A DNA stretch of 33,731 nt from Cryomorphaceae bacterium (GTDB lineage Bacteria; Bacteroidota; Bacteroidia; Flavobacteriales; Schleiferiaceae). The notes under the pieces are model-generated. The model did not search any database, was not told the origin of the DNA, and saw only the letters and a list, made by a program, of their open reading frames with translations. The stretch covers positions 73,434 to 107,164 of the forward strand of contig JAHEKP010000001.1 of assembly GCA_024638285.1 (NCBI GenBank). The letters are read 5' to 3'. Shown here piece after piece: positions 1 through 8,206 of this stretch. A program made the position numbers and the translations under genes. Within the stretch, counting starts at the first letter, position 1, and the number at the start of each line of letters is the position of its first letter.

Positions 1-912
1 ATGGCGAATACAACCATTTCTGATGCATATTTAGGCGTACAGGCAATGACTGCACCGCAGTTATTCTCAGCAAATTCGTTTACAGGTAATAACACAGGTG
101 CGCACATTACAGGTGGAGATTACGTTCTTGAACGCTCGATTTTTCACAATAATGCTATTGGGTTAATTCTTAACGGTCCAGGTAAGTGGGTGCAGTTGGA
201 ATCTTGCAGTTTTTCCTCAAACAGCGGCGTTGGATTGCAATCACAGCAAGCTAAAACGCATGTGTTTTGCTGTGATTTTTCTCACAATTCTTTGGGAATA
301 AAAGCAATAAAGGGCCAATTGAAATTGGCTAAAAATGCGGGGAATTCTTTTAAGTATAATACGGTAGGTGTGAGTTTTCAAGGTCTAGAAAAACTAGAAT
401 TGCATCAAGGACACAATACATTTAATCAGCAGGTACTGTTTGATATCACGGGTAGTTTTGCGCCGTCAGCGAGTATAAGTTACAACGGGTCATACCACTA
501 CCTGTACGCCGATAACACTAGTTTTTCAAAGGTCAATAGCAATCATATAACGATTGGAAAAGACACGGTTTACTTATTGTATACTTCTAGTCAACCTCCA
601 AGCGCATTATTGTGTCCAGCTAAAGGAGTTAAGAAGTCTGGAGACAATAACTGGTCACGATCAGATACTATACCGGAATTGGCGGCCTTTCCAAATCCTG
701 GAAACGAATGGGTCGAATTGGTGTTTTCTCCCACAAGTACTGCCGCCGAATTAATGGTAATTAATCCCCAAGGTGAGCAAATTCTATTCGAACATTTGCC
801 GATAGGAGCCCATCGAAAACAATTAAATATACCGGGAAGCACCGGTTTGTATATTATTCGTCTGATTGATGGGAAACGAATGGCTCAATTGCGCTGGCTC
901 AAGCTGGACTAG
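1..912 (+). CDS. T9SS-exported right-handed beta-helix protein, 3' part
   Basis: This is the C-terminal part of a secreted protein; the frame is open at the window edge, so the ATG at base 1 is probably internal and the real start lies upstream. Residues 1 to about 150 carry short degenerate repeats rich in N, G and S with phrases such as SIFHNNAIGLILNG and CSFSSNSGVGLQ, typical of right-handed parallel beta-helix (pectate-lyase-like) folds. Residues 226-303 look like a type A T9SS C-terminal sorting domain: FPNPGNEWVEL, a central beta-rich stretch, then GLYIIRLIDGKR and a basic tail. By family knowledge such proteins pass the outer membrane through T9SS and are anchored or released. The substrate is unknown. 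It ends 52 bp before a nucleotide-sugar cassette on the same strand. Confidence 0.85.
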   Translation: MANTTISDAYLGVQAMTAPQLFSANSFTGNNTGAHITGGDYVLERSIFHNNAIGLILNGPGKWVQLESCSFSSNSGVGLQSQQAKTHVFCCDFSHNSLGIKAIKGQLKLAKNAGNSFKYNTVGVSFQGLEKLELHQGHNTFNQQVLFDITGSFAPSASISYNGSYHYLYADNTSFSKVNSNHITIGKDTVYLLYTSSQPPSALLCPAKGVKKSGDNNWSRSDTIPELAAFPNPGNEWVELVFSPTSTAAELMVINPQGEQILFEHLPIGAHRKQLNIPGSTGLYIIRLIDGKRMAQLRWLKLD

Positions 913-964
913 TTAATATTTTTTAACCTAGCGTATTCGCCCTATTTTGCAGTATAATTCATAG

Positions 965-2086
965 ATGATGATGAAGCCAATTCCAATGGTAGATTTACCT
1001 AAAATTCATTCGCCGTACCAGCGCGATTTGGATGAGGCTGTACTTTCTGTAGTACACAGCGGAGGATACATTGGAGGTGCTGTCCTTCACGAATTTGAAT
1101 CGAAAGCATCCACATATTTAGGTGCGCCAGTGATCGGTGTAGGTAACGGTACTGATGCACTTCAAATTGCACTTATGGCTCTTGATATTAAGGTAGGTGA
1201 TGAGGTAATAGTACCCGCGTTTACCTATGCTGCAAGCGCTGAAGTAATTGGGTTATTAGGAGCTGTCGCGGTTTGGTGTGATGTCAACGAATCGACCTTT
1301 ACTATAGATCCTAATTCAGTCAAATCCGTACTTTCTGATAAAACTGCCGCGATAATAGCTGTGCATCTTTACGGCCAATGTGCGGATATTGAGGCGTTAG
1401 AAAATAGTGCTCCGGGCATTCCTATTGTGGAGGATACCGCTCAAGCCTTTGGTGCATCTTTTACAGAGGGTAAATATGTAGGAAGATACGCTGGTACCGT
1501 AGGGGCTTTAGGGACGTTTAGTTTCTTTCCAACGAAAAACCTAGGCGCACTAGGTGATGGAGGGGCGATCTCTACTACGAATTCAATGTTACTTGCAAAA
1601 GTAAAGTCCATTGCAAGTCATGGGCAGAGTAAAAAATACCATCATGATCAATTAGGGGTGAATTCGAGGTTAGATCCTATTCAGGCCGCAGCACTCTGTA
1701 TTAAGTTGGATCACTTACCGCTAGCATTAACCGCCAAAGTTGGTATAGCGGAACAGTATCTGAGTGCTTTTGAATCTTTGAATGGGGTAGAACTACCTAT
1801 AAAAGAATCTTTTTCAAACCACACGTACCACCAATTCACGCTTCGCATTCCTAACGGAAAACGCGATGGTTTTGCTACATTTATGAATGAACGTGGTGTA
1901 GCGACAATGATTTATTATCCTATACCTCTACACAAACAGAAAGCGTATGCACATTTTGAACCTAGAACTTCACTTTCTGTAAGCGAAAGTTTATCAAACT
2001 GCGTTATAAGTATTCCTGTGCACGAGGCGCTAGAACCTATTGAAGTTCTTGCGATACAAACTGCCGTAACAACCTTCTTTTCCTAA
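965..2086 (+). CDS. wbpE: DegT/DnrJ/EryC1/StrS aminotransferase, WbpE-like
   Basis: A PLP-dependent sugar aminotransferase of 373 residues, full length for the family. The Schiff-base lysine is K191 in the hallmark FFPTKNLGALGDGG stretch; VGNGTDALQIAL and VEDTAQAFGA are the other cofactor-site signatures. WbpE enzymes transfer an amino group from glutamate to the 3-keto position of UDP-2-acetamido-2-deoxy-3-oxo-glucuronate. That substrate is supported by context: the next two genes encode the matching 3-N-acetyltransferase and C2 epimerase, 2 and 3 bp apart. Three ATG codons in a row begin the frame, so the start may be any of them. The dehydrogenase and oxidase that precede it in the pathway (WbpA, WbpB types) are not in the window. 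Cytoplasmic. The general class is sure; the exact substrate is inferred. Confidence 0.88.
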   Translation: MMMKPIPMVDLPKIHSPYQRDLDEAVLSVVHSGGYIGGAVLHEFESKASTYLGAPVIGVGNGTDALQIALMALDIKVGDEVIVPAFTYAASAEVIGLLGAVAVWCDVNESTFTIDPNSVKSVLSDKTAAIIAVHLYGQCADIEALENSAPGIPIVEDTAQAFGASFTEGKYVGRYAGTVGALGTFSFFPTKNLGALGDGGAISTTNSMLLAKVKSIASHGQSKKYHHDQLGVNSRLDPIQAAALCIKLDHLPLALTAKVGIAEQYLSAFESLNGVELPIKESFSNHTYHQFTLRIPNGKRDGFATFMNERGVATMIYYPIPLHKQKAYAHFEPRTSLSVSESLSNCVISIPVHEALEPIEVLAIQTAVTTFFS

Positions 2087-2088
2087 TT

Positions 2089-2661
2089 ATGGGTGATTTT
2101 TTCGTACATGAAACAGCCGTTATTGATAGCGATGTCCAAATAGGTACAGGCTCTAAGATTTGGCATTTTTCTCACGTTATGTCACATTGTTCGTTAGGTG
2201 CAAATTGTATACTTGGCCAAAACGTATTTCTAGGAAACGCCGTAAGAGTTGGATCCGGAGTTAAAATTCAAAATAACGTCAGTGTGTATAGTGGCGTTGA
2301 GATTGAAGATGATGTTTTTCTGGGCCCATCCATGGTTTTTACCAATGTAAATGCACCACGTAGCTTTCTTGAGCAAAAGAACTACGCTAGAACATTAGTT
2401 AAAAAAGGTGCTTCTATTGGGGCCAATGCTACGATAGTTTGTGGAAATACCATTGGTGCTTATGCGTTTATAGGAGCAGGTTCTGTAGTTACCCATGAGG
2501 TACCTGATTTTGCTTTTATTTACGGCGTACCAGCCCGGCAACAAGGCTGGATTAGTAAGGCCGGTGCACGATTAAATTTTGATAAGGGTACTACCGCTAT
2601 TTGTGAGTTGACCGGTGAGAAATACGAACTTTGCGATGGAGTAGTCGCTGCAATTGTTTAA
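2089..2661 (+). CDS. wbpD: UDP-2-acetamido-3-amino-glucuronate 3-N-acetyltransferase, WbpD-like
   Basis: A left-handed beta-helix acetyltransferase of 190 residues. Hexapeptide repeats run through residues 5-140 (for example IGTGSKIWHFSHV, VRVGSGVKIQNNVSVYSG, IEDDVFLGPS, IGANATIVCGNTIGAYAFIGAGSVVT) and end in the family signature VPDFAFIYGVPARQQGW. The NVNAPRS insertion at about residue 86 is usual in WbpD/WlbB enzymes. These transfer acetyl from acetyl-CoA to the 3-amino group of the UDP-sugar made by WbpE, giving the 2,3-diacetamido glucuronate form. It sits between the aminotransferase and the epimerase with 2-3 bp gaps, so the three are almost surely co-transcribed and act in series in the cytoplasm. 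Confidence 0.88.
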   Translation: MGDFFVHETAVIDSDVQIGTGSKIWHFSHVMSHCSLGANCILGQNVFLGNAVRVGSGVKIQNNVSVYSGVEIEDDVFLGPSMVFTNVNAPRSFLEQKNYARTLVKKGASIGANATIVCGNTIGAYAFIGAGSVVTHEVPDFAFIYGVPARQQGWISKAGARLNFDKGTTAICELTGEKYELCDGVVAAIV

Positions 2662-2664
2662 ATC

Positions 2665-3729
2665 ATGAAGGTCATTACTATTGTTGGTGCACGCCCCCAA
2701 TTCATTAAAAGTGCTCCAGTAAGCAAAGCTCTTCAATCAAATGGTTATCAGGAGTTCGTGATTCACACAGGGCAGCATTACGATCCCGAAATGAGTAACA
2801 TTTTCTTCGAAGAAATGGGTCTTCCAAAGCCTTACGCCATTTTAAATTGTGGTAATCTCAAGAGAGAAGAAATGCTCTCCCGGATGAAGGATGAATTGAA
2901 ACCCATATTTGAGTCTATTCAGCCAGATATAGCTCTTGTTTATGGCGATACGAATTCAACTTTGGCTGGAGCACGTATGGCAAATGAATGCAATATTCCA
3001 TTGGTTCATATTGAAGCGGGTCTTCGTTCCTATAATGAAGATATGCCCGAGGAGCACAATAGAATTGAATCAGACCATTTTGCAAAATGGCTTTTTACAC
3101 CAACGCAACAAGCCACAGAAAATTTAAAGCGCGAGGGCTTTCATGGGCGCGTTGTTGAGCAAGTTGGAGATGTGATGTTAGATGCACTGCAAATGTTTCA
3201 GTCTAGCGCTAGGCACACAGAAAAAATGGGTCCTGTTTCATTTTTTCAAAAGCCTTTTGCATTAGCTACGATGCACCGCTTTGAAAACATTAGTCGTCCG
3301 GAACGGCTTGCCTTTCTTGTAAATGAGCTAAATGCATTTCACAATACGGTAATGCCAGTTTGGATGCCATTGCATCCTGCGACTGCCGTACGCTTAAAAG
3401 ACTATGGGTTAAACTTATCTGTTCAGATTGCCCCCCCAGTAGGTTATCTTGAAATGCTTTGGGCACTCAAAGAAACCTCTTTGGTATTAACCGATAGTGG
3501 TGGACTTCAAAAGGAGGCATATTACTCTGATAAGCCTTCGGTTACGCTTAGGGGTGAAACCGAATGGGTGGAATTGATTGAAATGGGTGCGAGTGTACTC
3601 TTTGATCCTTCGCAAAAGGAACCTCTAGCATCAATAGCGCGCAAAATTCTTTCAACTTTTAAGCCTGGAACGAAAGCACCTTATGGTGATGGAAAGGCCA
3701 GTCGGAATATCATCAATGCCTTAGGCTAG
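2665..3729 (+). CDS. wbpI: Non-hydrolysing UDP-sugar 2-epimerase, WbpI type
   Basis: A 354-residue GT-B-fold epimerase of the WecB/WbpI group. Signatures are VGARPQFIKSAPV at the start, HTGQHYDPEMS, VYGDTNSTLAGA, HIEAGLRSYNEDMPEE and LTDSGGLQKEA. The stretch GETEWVEL (about residues 292-299) favours the WbpI branch, which works on 2,3-diacetamido-glucuronate; WecB-type GlcNAc epimerases usually have a TERPE-like sequence there. It would invert C2 of UDP-GlcNAc3NAcA to give UDP-ManNAc3NAcA, a sugar donor for surface polysaccharide. It is the third gene of the Wbp cassette. Its 3' end overlaps the convergent esterase gene by 9 bp. Family is certain; the WbpI-over-WecB choice rests on that motif and the neighbours. 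Confidence 0.88.
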   Translation: MKVITIVGARPQFIKSAPVSKALQSNGYQEFVIHTGQHYDPEMSNIFFEEMGLPKPYAILNCGNLKREEMLSRMKDELKPIFESIQPDIALVYGDTNSTLAGARMANECNIPLVHIEAGLRSYNEDMPEEHNRIESDHFAKWLFTPTQQATENLKREGFHGRVVEQVGDVMLDALQMFQSSARHTEKMGPVSFFQKPFALATMHRFENISRPERLAFLVNELNAFHNTVMPVWMPLHPATAVRLKDYGLNLSVQIAPPVGYLEMLWALKETSLVLTDSGGLQKEAYYSDKPSVTLRGETEWVELIEMGASVLFDPSQKEPLASIARKILSTFKPGTKAPYGDGKASRNIINALG

Positions 3730-4335
3730 GGTGATCTTTAAGTATTCCTGCAATTCTAAGATACAGGGCATAGTTAAATTGTGAGCCATTGCATATTCGT
3801 AGAAATTGTAATTGGGATTAGTCGCTAATAATTCAGCCGTGGCTTGCGCCCATTCAAATGGAATAACGGGATCTGATGTCCCATGCGATTGAAAAACGGG
3901 GATTTCGGATTCAAACGTAGAAAGAAAATGGTGCCATTCGGGTAGGGCATAACCGCTTAAAAACACGTAACCGGCAGTTTTAAATCCACTTGCATATACT
4001 GCCATAGATAGAATAGCGCCTTGCGAAAATCCACCGATAACGATCTGTCCGCTAATTTGATTCAATGCATTCCATTCCTCAATAGCATCTAATACGAGTG
4101 ACTTTGCAGAGGCTACTTCTTCGCTATTGATGATTTTAGCTCCATTATTCCAATCTATAGGATACCATGCATATCCTCCCATACCCATAGCAATTGGGGC
4201 TTGAAAGCATACAAGATTGTATCCCTTGAAGTAGGGACGAAGACCAAAAAGGTCTTCTTTATTGCTACCGTATCCGTGCAATAAAACAAGGGTTGGAGCG
4301 GTAGCCGATTCGATATGATCGATGTATTCTAACAT
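3721..4335 (-). CDS. Phospholipase/carboxylesterase family alpha/beta-hydrolase
   Basis: A serine hydrolase of 204 residues, the usual size for the EstB/YpfH-like carboxylesterase family. LVLLHGYGSNKEDLFGL near the start is the oxyanion-hole region. GFSQG (102-106) holds the nucleophile S104, HGTSDPVIP supplies the acid, and H in YAMAHNL near the end is the likely catalytic histidine. No signal peptide, so cytoplasmic. I take the start at MLEYIDH, where TAATG makes the stop of the upstream gene overlap this ATG by one base; a frame opening 18 bp earlier is less likely. Last gene of a four-gene minus-strand operon, so translational coupling is probable. The natural ester substrate is unknown. 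Confidence 0.85.
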   Translation of the reverse strand: MLEYIDHIESATAPTLVLLHGYGSNKEDLFGLRPYFKGYNLVCFQAPIAMGMGGYAWYPIDWNNGAKIINSEEVASAKSLVLDAIEEWNALNQISGQIVIGGFSQGAILSMAVYASGFKTAGYVFLSGYALPEWHHFLSTFESEIPVFQSHGTSDPVIPFEWAQATAELLATNPNYNFYEYAMAHNLTMPCILELQEYLKITLA

Positions 4336-4763
4336 TAGTCGATGATATCCCATGTATGATCGGCTAATAATAAGACCTTGTTTAAAAACTCATAGGGGCA
4401 ACTGCGCCATTCATTAGGAGCAATCATACTGAGTACGTTGCTTTCCTCATCTTTTTTATAGAGGAAATACGTATGATTGATTTCCGGTTTGAAGCCCATG
4501 TGTGCTGAATAAATCTGCTCACTCAATACTTTTCTCGCTTGAATTTTTCCGGCTTGTTGGGCCAGTAATTCAATCTGTTGACGGATTTGGTCTAGCTGCA
4601 TATCCGTTTGCATTTCCATCGCATTTACGTCCAGACTCTTGTTTTTCAGGGTGTCAACAGCTCGAAATGCAGGTGCAGAAACAGAGGAACCATACGGCAA
4701 CAAGTTGGCATTTTCAGCGATCTTATCGGGATCGATAGGATTAAACGTTCTCTTCTCTGACAT
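4335..4763 (-). CDS. DUF2452 domain protein
   Basis: A 142-residue soluble protein matching the DUF2452 family, common in Bacteroidota and without a known function. It opens with NPIDPDKIAENANLLPY and has a conserved middle (QIELLAQQAGKI, about 66-77, likely helical) and a C-terminal part with INHTYFLY and the late P-E-W tract. No signal peptide or membrane segment. It lies 3 bp after the DUF429 gene and is coupled through TAATG to the esterase gene, so it belongs to the four-gene operon. Family recognition is by sequence memory; nothing in the protein suggests a catalytic site. Confidence 0.75.
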   Translation of the reverse strand: MSEKRTFNPIDPDKIAENANLLPYGSSVSAPAFRAVDTLKNKSLDVNAMEMQTDMQLDQIRQQIELLAQQAGKIQARKVLSEQIYSAHMGFKPEINHTYFLYKKDEESNVLSMIAPNEWRSCPYEFLNKVLLLADHTWDIID

Positions 4764-4766
4764 GTC

Positions 4767-5357
4767 TTAAAAATAAATGATTCCTTCTAAAGGATTTCCA
4801 ACGGCTTTAGCAATTCCGTTTTTGTGCTTTAAACAAGCTAATAAGGCCATTAATGCATCCCATTGGTGCCAATTCTTGATGGGGTGATTCAGCTGGACAT
4901 TATCTAGAAAGTCAACAAAATTCAGTTCTTCTAGATAAGCACCATCTTTTTTGTACCGTTTCATGTCCATTCCTATGGCGTCGCATACCATTTTCGGGTA
5001 AGTTTCAATGATCGATTCAATTTTTGATGCTTTCAGTTTTGCGGCCAATTGCATGGCGCGAGCGGTTAATCCACCTAAAAACATAGGACTCATTGCACCT
5101 GTAGCCCGGTCGCATTCTCTGTAGTGATAGTTGTTGAATAAAGATGGATCAATGAAGACGCCTGGCAAACTTAATGGAGCGTCTATCGCAACGTTTTTGG
5201 GCTTCAACTCGCTTATTAAATTTAGGAGCCACGCATCTGCATCCTTCCCTTTTATACTCTGATAGACCTGTACTATACCAGTGGAGGAGTAGCTTGCTGC
5301 CGCAGTAAAACCTGAGGTTTTACTGCCGTAATCTATACCTAATGCAACTACTTCCAT
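4767..5357 (-). CDS. DUF429 family protein (predicted RNase H-fold nuclease)
   Basis: A 196-residue protein resembling DUF429, a family predicted to adopt an RNase H-like fold. The opening VVALGIDYGSKTSGF fits the first strand with its acidic residue. VAIDAPLSLP at about 67-76 is the second conserved acidic motif, RECDRATGAMSP the family's central motif, IETYPKM another, and WDALMALLAC carries a late acidic residue. Nuclease activity has not been shown for this group as far as I know, so that is prediction only. The start overlaps the SRPBCC gene by 10 bp and the end is 3 bp from the DUF2452 gene. No export signal. Confidence 0.75.
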   Translation of the reverse strand: MEVVALGIDYGSKTSGFTAAASYSSTGIVQVYQSIKGKDADAWLLNLISELKPKNVAIDAPLSLPGVFIDPSLFNNYHYRECDRATGAMSPMFLGGLTARAMQLAAKLKASKIESIIETYPKMVCDAIGMDMKRYKKDGAYLEELNFVDFLDNVQLNHPIKNWHQWDALMALLACLKHKNGIAKAVGNPLEGIIYF

Positions 5358-5806
5358 TTACCGAACAACTCTTCAGTTTTCTTAAAACGATAATTAAATA
5401 TTTCTTCTAGTTTGGGACGTACGATGATGGGGTGGGCTATTCTCCCTAAAATCCCGAGGGGAACTTTGTAATTTATCCGGTCCAGCATTTCTACTCCGCC
5501 TTCGATCGCTTTAAAGTGGTGCTCGTGATGCCAAATACTGTATGGGCCTACTCGCTGATCGTCAACAAAATAGTTCGGTGCCTGGACATGTGTAATTTCT
5601 GTGGTCCAGTGCATTTTAATGCCGAGAAGTGGACTCACCTTGTAATGAATGAATAAACCCGGGTACATTTCTTCTGGTGCCTCAGATAGAATGTTAAATC
5701 CCATATGATCGGGTGTAATGGCAGCTAAATTTTCTGGAGATTGGAAAAACTTCCAGGCCTCTTCAATAGTTATTGGAAGACGTTGAGTACGTTCTAGGGT
5801 GTACAT
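5348..5806 (-). CDS. SRPBCC (START-like) ligand-binding protein
   Basis: A 152-residue protein with the SRPBCC helix-grip fold: it starts with the family pattern TLERTQRLPITIEEAWKFF and SPENLAAITPDHMGF, continues with ITHVQAPNYFVDDQ and the paired-histidine WHHEHHF, and ends in a long amphipathic helix (about 128-148). Relatives are annotated as ligand-binding SRPBCC or cell-division-inhibitor-like proteins; the true ligand is unknown. It is the first gene of the four-gene minus-strand operon and overlaps DUF429 by 10 bp. Cytoplasmic, no signal peptide. Confidence 0.8.
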   Translation of the reverse strand: MYTLERTQRLPITIEEAWKFFQSPENLAAITPDHMGFNILSEAPEEMYPGLFIHYKVSPLLGIKMHWTTEITHVQAPNYFVDDQRVGPYSIWHHEHHFKAIEGGVEMLDRINYKVPLGILGRIAHPIIVRPKLEEIFNYRFKKTEELFGKWK

Positions 5807-5864
5807 TGGGTGTCGTATTTAGTCTCTGTAACACCTGAATTCCCTATAAGTTCAAGGCTTTTCC

Positions 5865-6380
5865 TTAGATGCGTTTCATTTGTTGCTTGATGTACTTCGT
5901 TTGTTCCGCAAGTACATTTTTGGTATCCAAACGCTTAACTTCGGTTAATAAAATCTGCGCTTCTTTTTTACGACGTTTAGTCAAGGCAATACCAGCAAGG
6001 TTCAATTTAGCCAACGCTTTATCTTGATCCATACGTAAACCGGTATTTAACGCCTTCTTCAATAAGGTTTCAGCCTTACCAACCTTACGTTGACTCTCGA
6101 TCATTCCCATAAGCAGGTAATAATAGGCCAATTGGCTTTTAATTAAACTCTTTTCAGGATTTCGAATACCACCCAAAGTTTTTTCTGCTTTGACAACATC
6201 ACTTTTACGCATGTGCCAGAGGGAGATTAGAATGCGTTCATTTCTGAAGTACGTCAATAAAACAAGGGCTGCCGGAAACAGTAAGGCAATACCATTACCA
6301 ATTTCACCATCTGCAAATTGAAAGCCGGACCATACCAAAATTGCAGCAGTTACGCTTAATCGAATTATCTTATTGAACAT
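5865..6380 (-). CDS. Membrane protein with TPR-like repeats, unknown function
   Basis: A 171-residue protein if started at MFNKIIRLS; an earlier Met 45 bp upstream would run into the divergent trmH start region and is less likely. Two hydrophobic segments occur near the N-terminus (about 6-21 and 28-44), then a basic alpha-helical part, 60-171, with TPR-like helices: QLAYYYLLMGMIE, AETLLKKALNTGLR, ALAKLNLAGIALTKRRKKEA. By layout it would be anchored in the inner membrane with the repeats in the cytoplasm, acting as a protein-protein contact. The partner is unknown. Only 35 bp separate it from trmH, so the divergent promoters must overlap the genes. Confidence 0.7.
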   Translation of the reverse strand: MFNKIIRLSVTAAILVWSGFQFADGEIGNGIALLFPAALVLLTYFRNERILISLWHMRKSDVVKAEKTLGGIRNPEKSLIKSQLAYYYLLMGMIESQRKVGKAETLLKKALNTGLRMDQDKALAKLNLAGIALTKRRKKEAQILLTEVKRLDTKNVLAEQTKYIKQQMKRI

Positions 6381-6415
6381 CTCTATTATTTTTGACCAAG
6401 CAAAGAAACGAAGAA

Positions 6416-7102
6416 ATGAGCACAACTGATTGGATGACTTTAGATATAAGCGAGAAAAGAAAATTGTACAAAGATCTTTGTATTGGGTTAACTCCGCACA
6501 AGCAATCGTTATTTAAGGCGAAGGTTTCAAAAAGAACTCGGCATTTTTCGCTTGGTCTTGAAGATATGATGAAGACGCAAAATGCATCAGCGCTCATGAG
6601 AACTGCGGATGCCTTTGGCGTTCATCGAGTAGATATTTACGATAAAAACGAACGATTTAATGTTGCATCGGGAATCTCTAAAGGGGTGGAGAAGTGGCTC
6701 GACACGTCATTTTTCAACACTTACCACGAGGGAAATCAAGAGGAATGGGCGCGCCAATTAAAAGCTTCCGGTCGCAAACTATACGTAACTGCAGTTGATC
6801 CCCGCGCTAGGCCAATAGCGTCTCTTGATCCATCAGAGCGTGCAACCGTATGCTTTGGTAATGAGCAAGATGGCGCATCCGAACTACTGCAATCACTGTC
6901 CGACGAATTGATTTACATTCCCATGCAAGGTTTCGTAGAGAGTTTTAATGTTTCAGTAAGTTGTGGGATTGTGCTTCATCATTTAACACATCAAATGGAA
7001 CTTTCTGGTATTCATAGGGGACTTGAAGAAGAGGATGAATTGAATACGCTTATACAATGGTCCCTTCGAACGGTTTCCAATCCACACCAATACCTGCGCT
7101 AA
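6416..7102 (+). CDS. trmH: tRNA (guanosine-2'-O-)-methyltransferase TrmH (SpoU family)
   Basis: A SPOUT-class methyltransferase, 228 residues from the ATG at 6416. That ATG follows an AAACGAAG stretch; a TTG at 6392 in the same frame is an alternative. Motif 1 is NASALMRTADAFGV with the catalytic-type arginine, motif 2 is FGNEQDGAS and motif 3 is IPMQGFVESFNVSVS, which forms the deep trefoil knot that binds S-adenosylmethionine. TrmH enzymes methylate the 2'-OH of G18 in the tRNA D-loop. The C-terminal helix is consistent with TrmH rather than RlmB, and there is no N-terminal SpoU substrate-binding domain. The gene overlaps the convergent AlbA_2 gene by 4 bp. Confidence 0.9.
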   Translation: MSTTDWMTLDISEKRKLYKDLCIGLTPHKQSLFKAKVSKRTRHFSLGLEDMMKTQNASALMRTADAFGVHRVDIYDKNERFNVASGISKGVEKWLDTSFFNTYHEGNQEEWARQLKASGRKLYVTAVDPRARPIASLDPSERATVCFGNEQDGASELLQSLSDELIYIPMQGFVESFNVSVSCGIVLHHLTHQMELSGIHRGLEEEDELNTLIQWSLRTVSNPHQYLR

Positions 7103-7752
7103 AGTCTATATTTGAAACCTTCTTGCGTATCATGGGACCAATTGATGACTTCCCACCGTACCAATCTCGCTAAGATTTCGATGGTCTTGCTTCTGTGCAA
7201 CTGCATCACCTTTGCCGCTTTACTTACACTTACTTCTCCATAATCTTTGAGGTATTGTACGAGGCGTTGCTCCTTGTCTGTAAATGCAATGGGGCGCTTT
7301 GATTCTTGCAACCGATCCTGCTTCCAAACTTCTTTAAGTACGGCATTAGCGACAAAGTTTTGATCACCATCCCGATAGTAGGCCTTCAAACCGTCTACTT
7401 CATCAACCTGGTAGGGCTTTTCCTTACCCTCGATAATTTCTATCTCCCAAACAGTTTTTCCTTCAATCTCATGTGCCCATACTTCTAGCTTTAAGGCAGG
7501 TTTTAGAAATACTTCAGAAGCACTCTCTAACATGTAGATGTCGTCTTCATCTTTCACACCGGCAATACTGCCATTATCCCGAACACCGATAAGTAACTTG
7601 CCACCTGCAGTATTCGCAAAAGCGCTTAATGTTCTTGCAATCTTCCGCGCATCTGAAATACGGTATTTAAAGTCTTGCTCGCCATGCTCTCCTTCACGAA
7701 TAAGCGTATACAGGTCATTTTGTGAAACTTTTTGGTCGTAATCCTTAAACAT
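7099..7752 (-). CDS. AlbA_2 (Schlafen-type) domain protein with C-terminal winged helix
   Basis: A 217-residue protein with an AlbA_2/divergent AAA-4 domain at about 12-125: GEHGEQDFKYR, TLSAFANTAGGKLLIGVRDNGSIAGV, then the long beta region ending in YYRDGDQN. The C-terminal part (about 160-215) reads as a winged helix, with VSVSKAAKVMQLHRSKTIEILARL as the recognition region. AlbA_2 domains bind nucleic acid and often occur in transcription regulators or defence proteins; many carry a further ATPase or HATPase_c-like part, which is absent here. A stand-alone regulator is the simplest reading, with unknown target. It is divergent from an orphan gene 25 bp away, which could be under its control. 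Confidence 0.78.
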   Translation of the reverse strand: MFKDYDQKVSQNDLYTLIREGEHGEQDFKYRISDARKIARTLSAFANTAGGKLLIGVRDNGSIAGVKDEDDIYMLESASEVFLKPALKLEVWAHEIEGKTVWEIEIIEGKEKPYQVDEVDGLKAYYRDGDQNFVANAVLKEVWKQDRLQESKRPIAFTDKEQRLVQYLKDYGEVSVSKAAKVMQLHRSKTIEILARLVRWEVINWSHDTQEGFKYRL

Positions 7753-7777
7753 GAATTTTTATGCTTAACTTTTATAT

Positions 7778-8206
7778 GTGGATAATTTCAGATTAAATAG
7801 CGCAGACATTCTGTTTGTTGATGTAGCTAAAACTACAAACAGATTAATCGTAAGTAAGTTGTGTTTTTTACACGCTTTTCAAGAAATTATTCGGGCCTTA
7901 CCAGAGCCCGTACTAAAATATAATAAAGAGGTACAGATCATTTGGGAATTCAAACAAAACGGTTTTAACCTTTCTTTGCTACAGTCGCGTTCCGTGTATT
8001 TCTTTGAAACCTTTGGGGCGTCGGCAAGAGAAGTCTTGGATGCACTGGAGCAGTACCGTTTAAGTTTAAATCTTATCGAAGACGATTTTTTCGAAACCTG
8101 TTATGAAGAGGTAGCCTGTTATTTAGAAGAGCTTGAAGCAACCTACCACCGTATCACTGATTATAAAGCGCATTTTGATAGCAGTTTGCGCTACCTATGT
8201 AACTAA
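7778..8206 (+). CDS. Hypothetical protein, 142 aa
   Basis: I do not recognise this protein. It begins with a GTG at 7778 (M-D-N-F-R) and has no clear Shine-Dalgarno sequence; internal starts are possible. It appears globular and mixed alpha/beta, with acidic C-terminal helices (about 97-125, DDFFETCYEEVACYLEELE) and five cysteines. There is no signal peptide or membrane span. Its stop codon directly abuts the stop of the convergent lipoprotein gene (TAA|TTA). It starts 25 bp from the divergent AlbA_2 gene. The composition looks coding, unlike the shadow frames nearby. Confidence 0.6.
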   Translation: MDNFRLNSADILFVDVAKTTNRLIVSKLCFLHAFQEIIRALPEPVLKYNKEVQIIWEFKQNGFNLSLLQSRSVYFFETFGASAREVLDALEQYRLSLNLIEDDFFETCYEEVACYLEELEATYHRITDYKAHFDSSLRYLCN

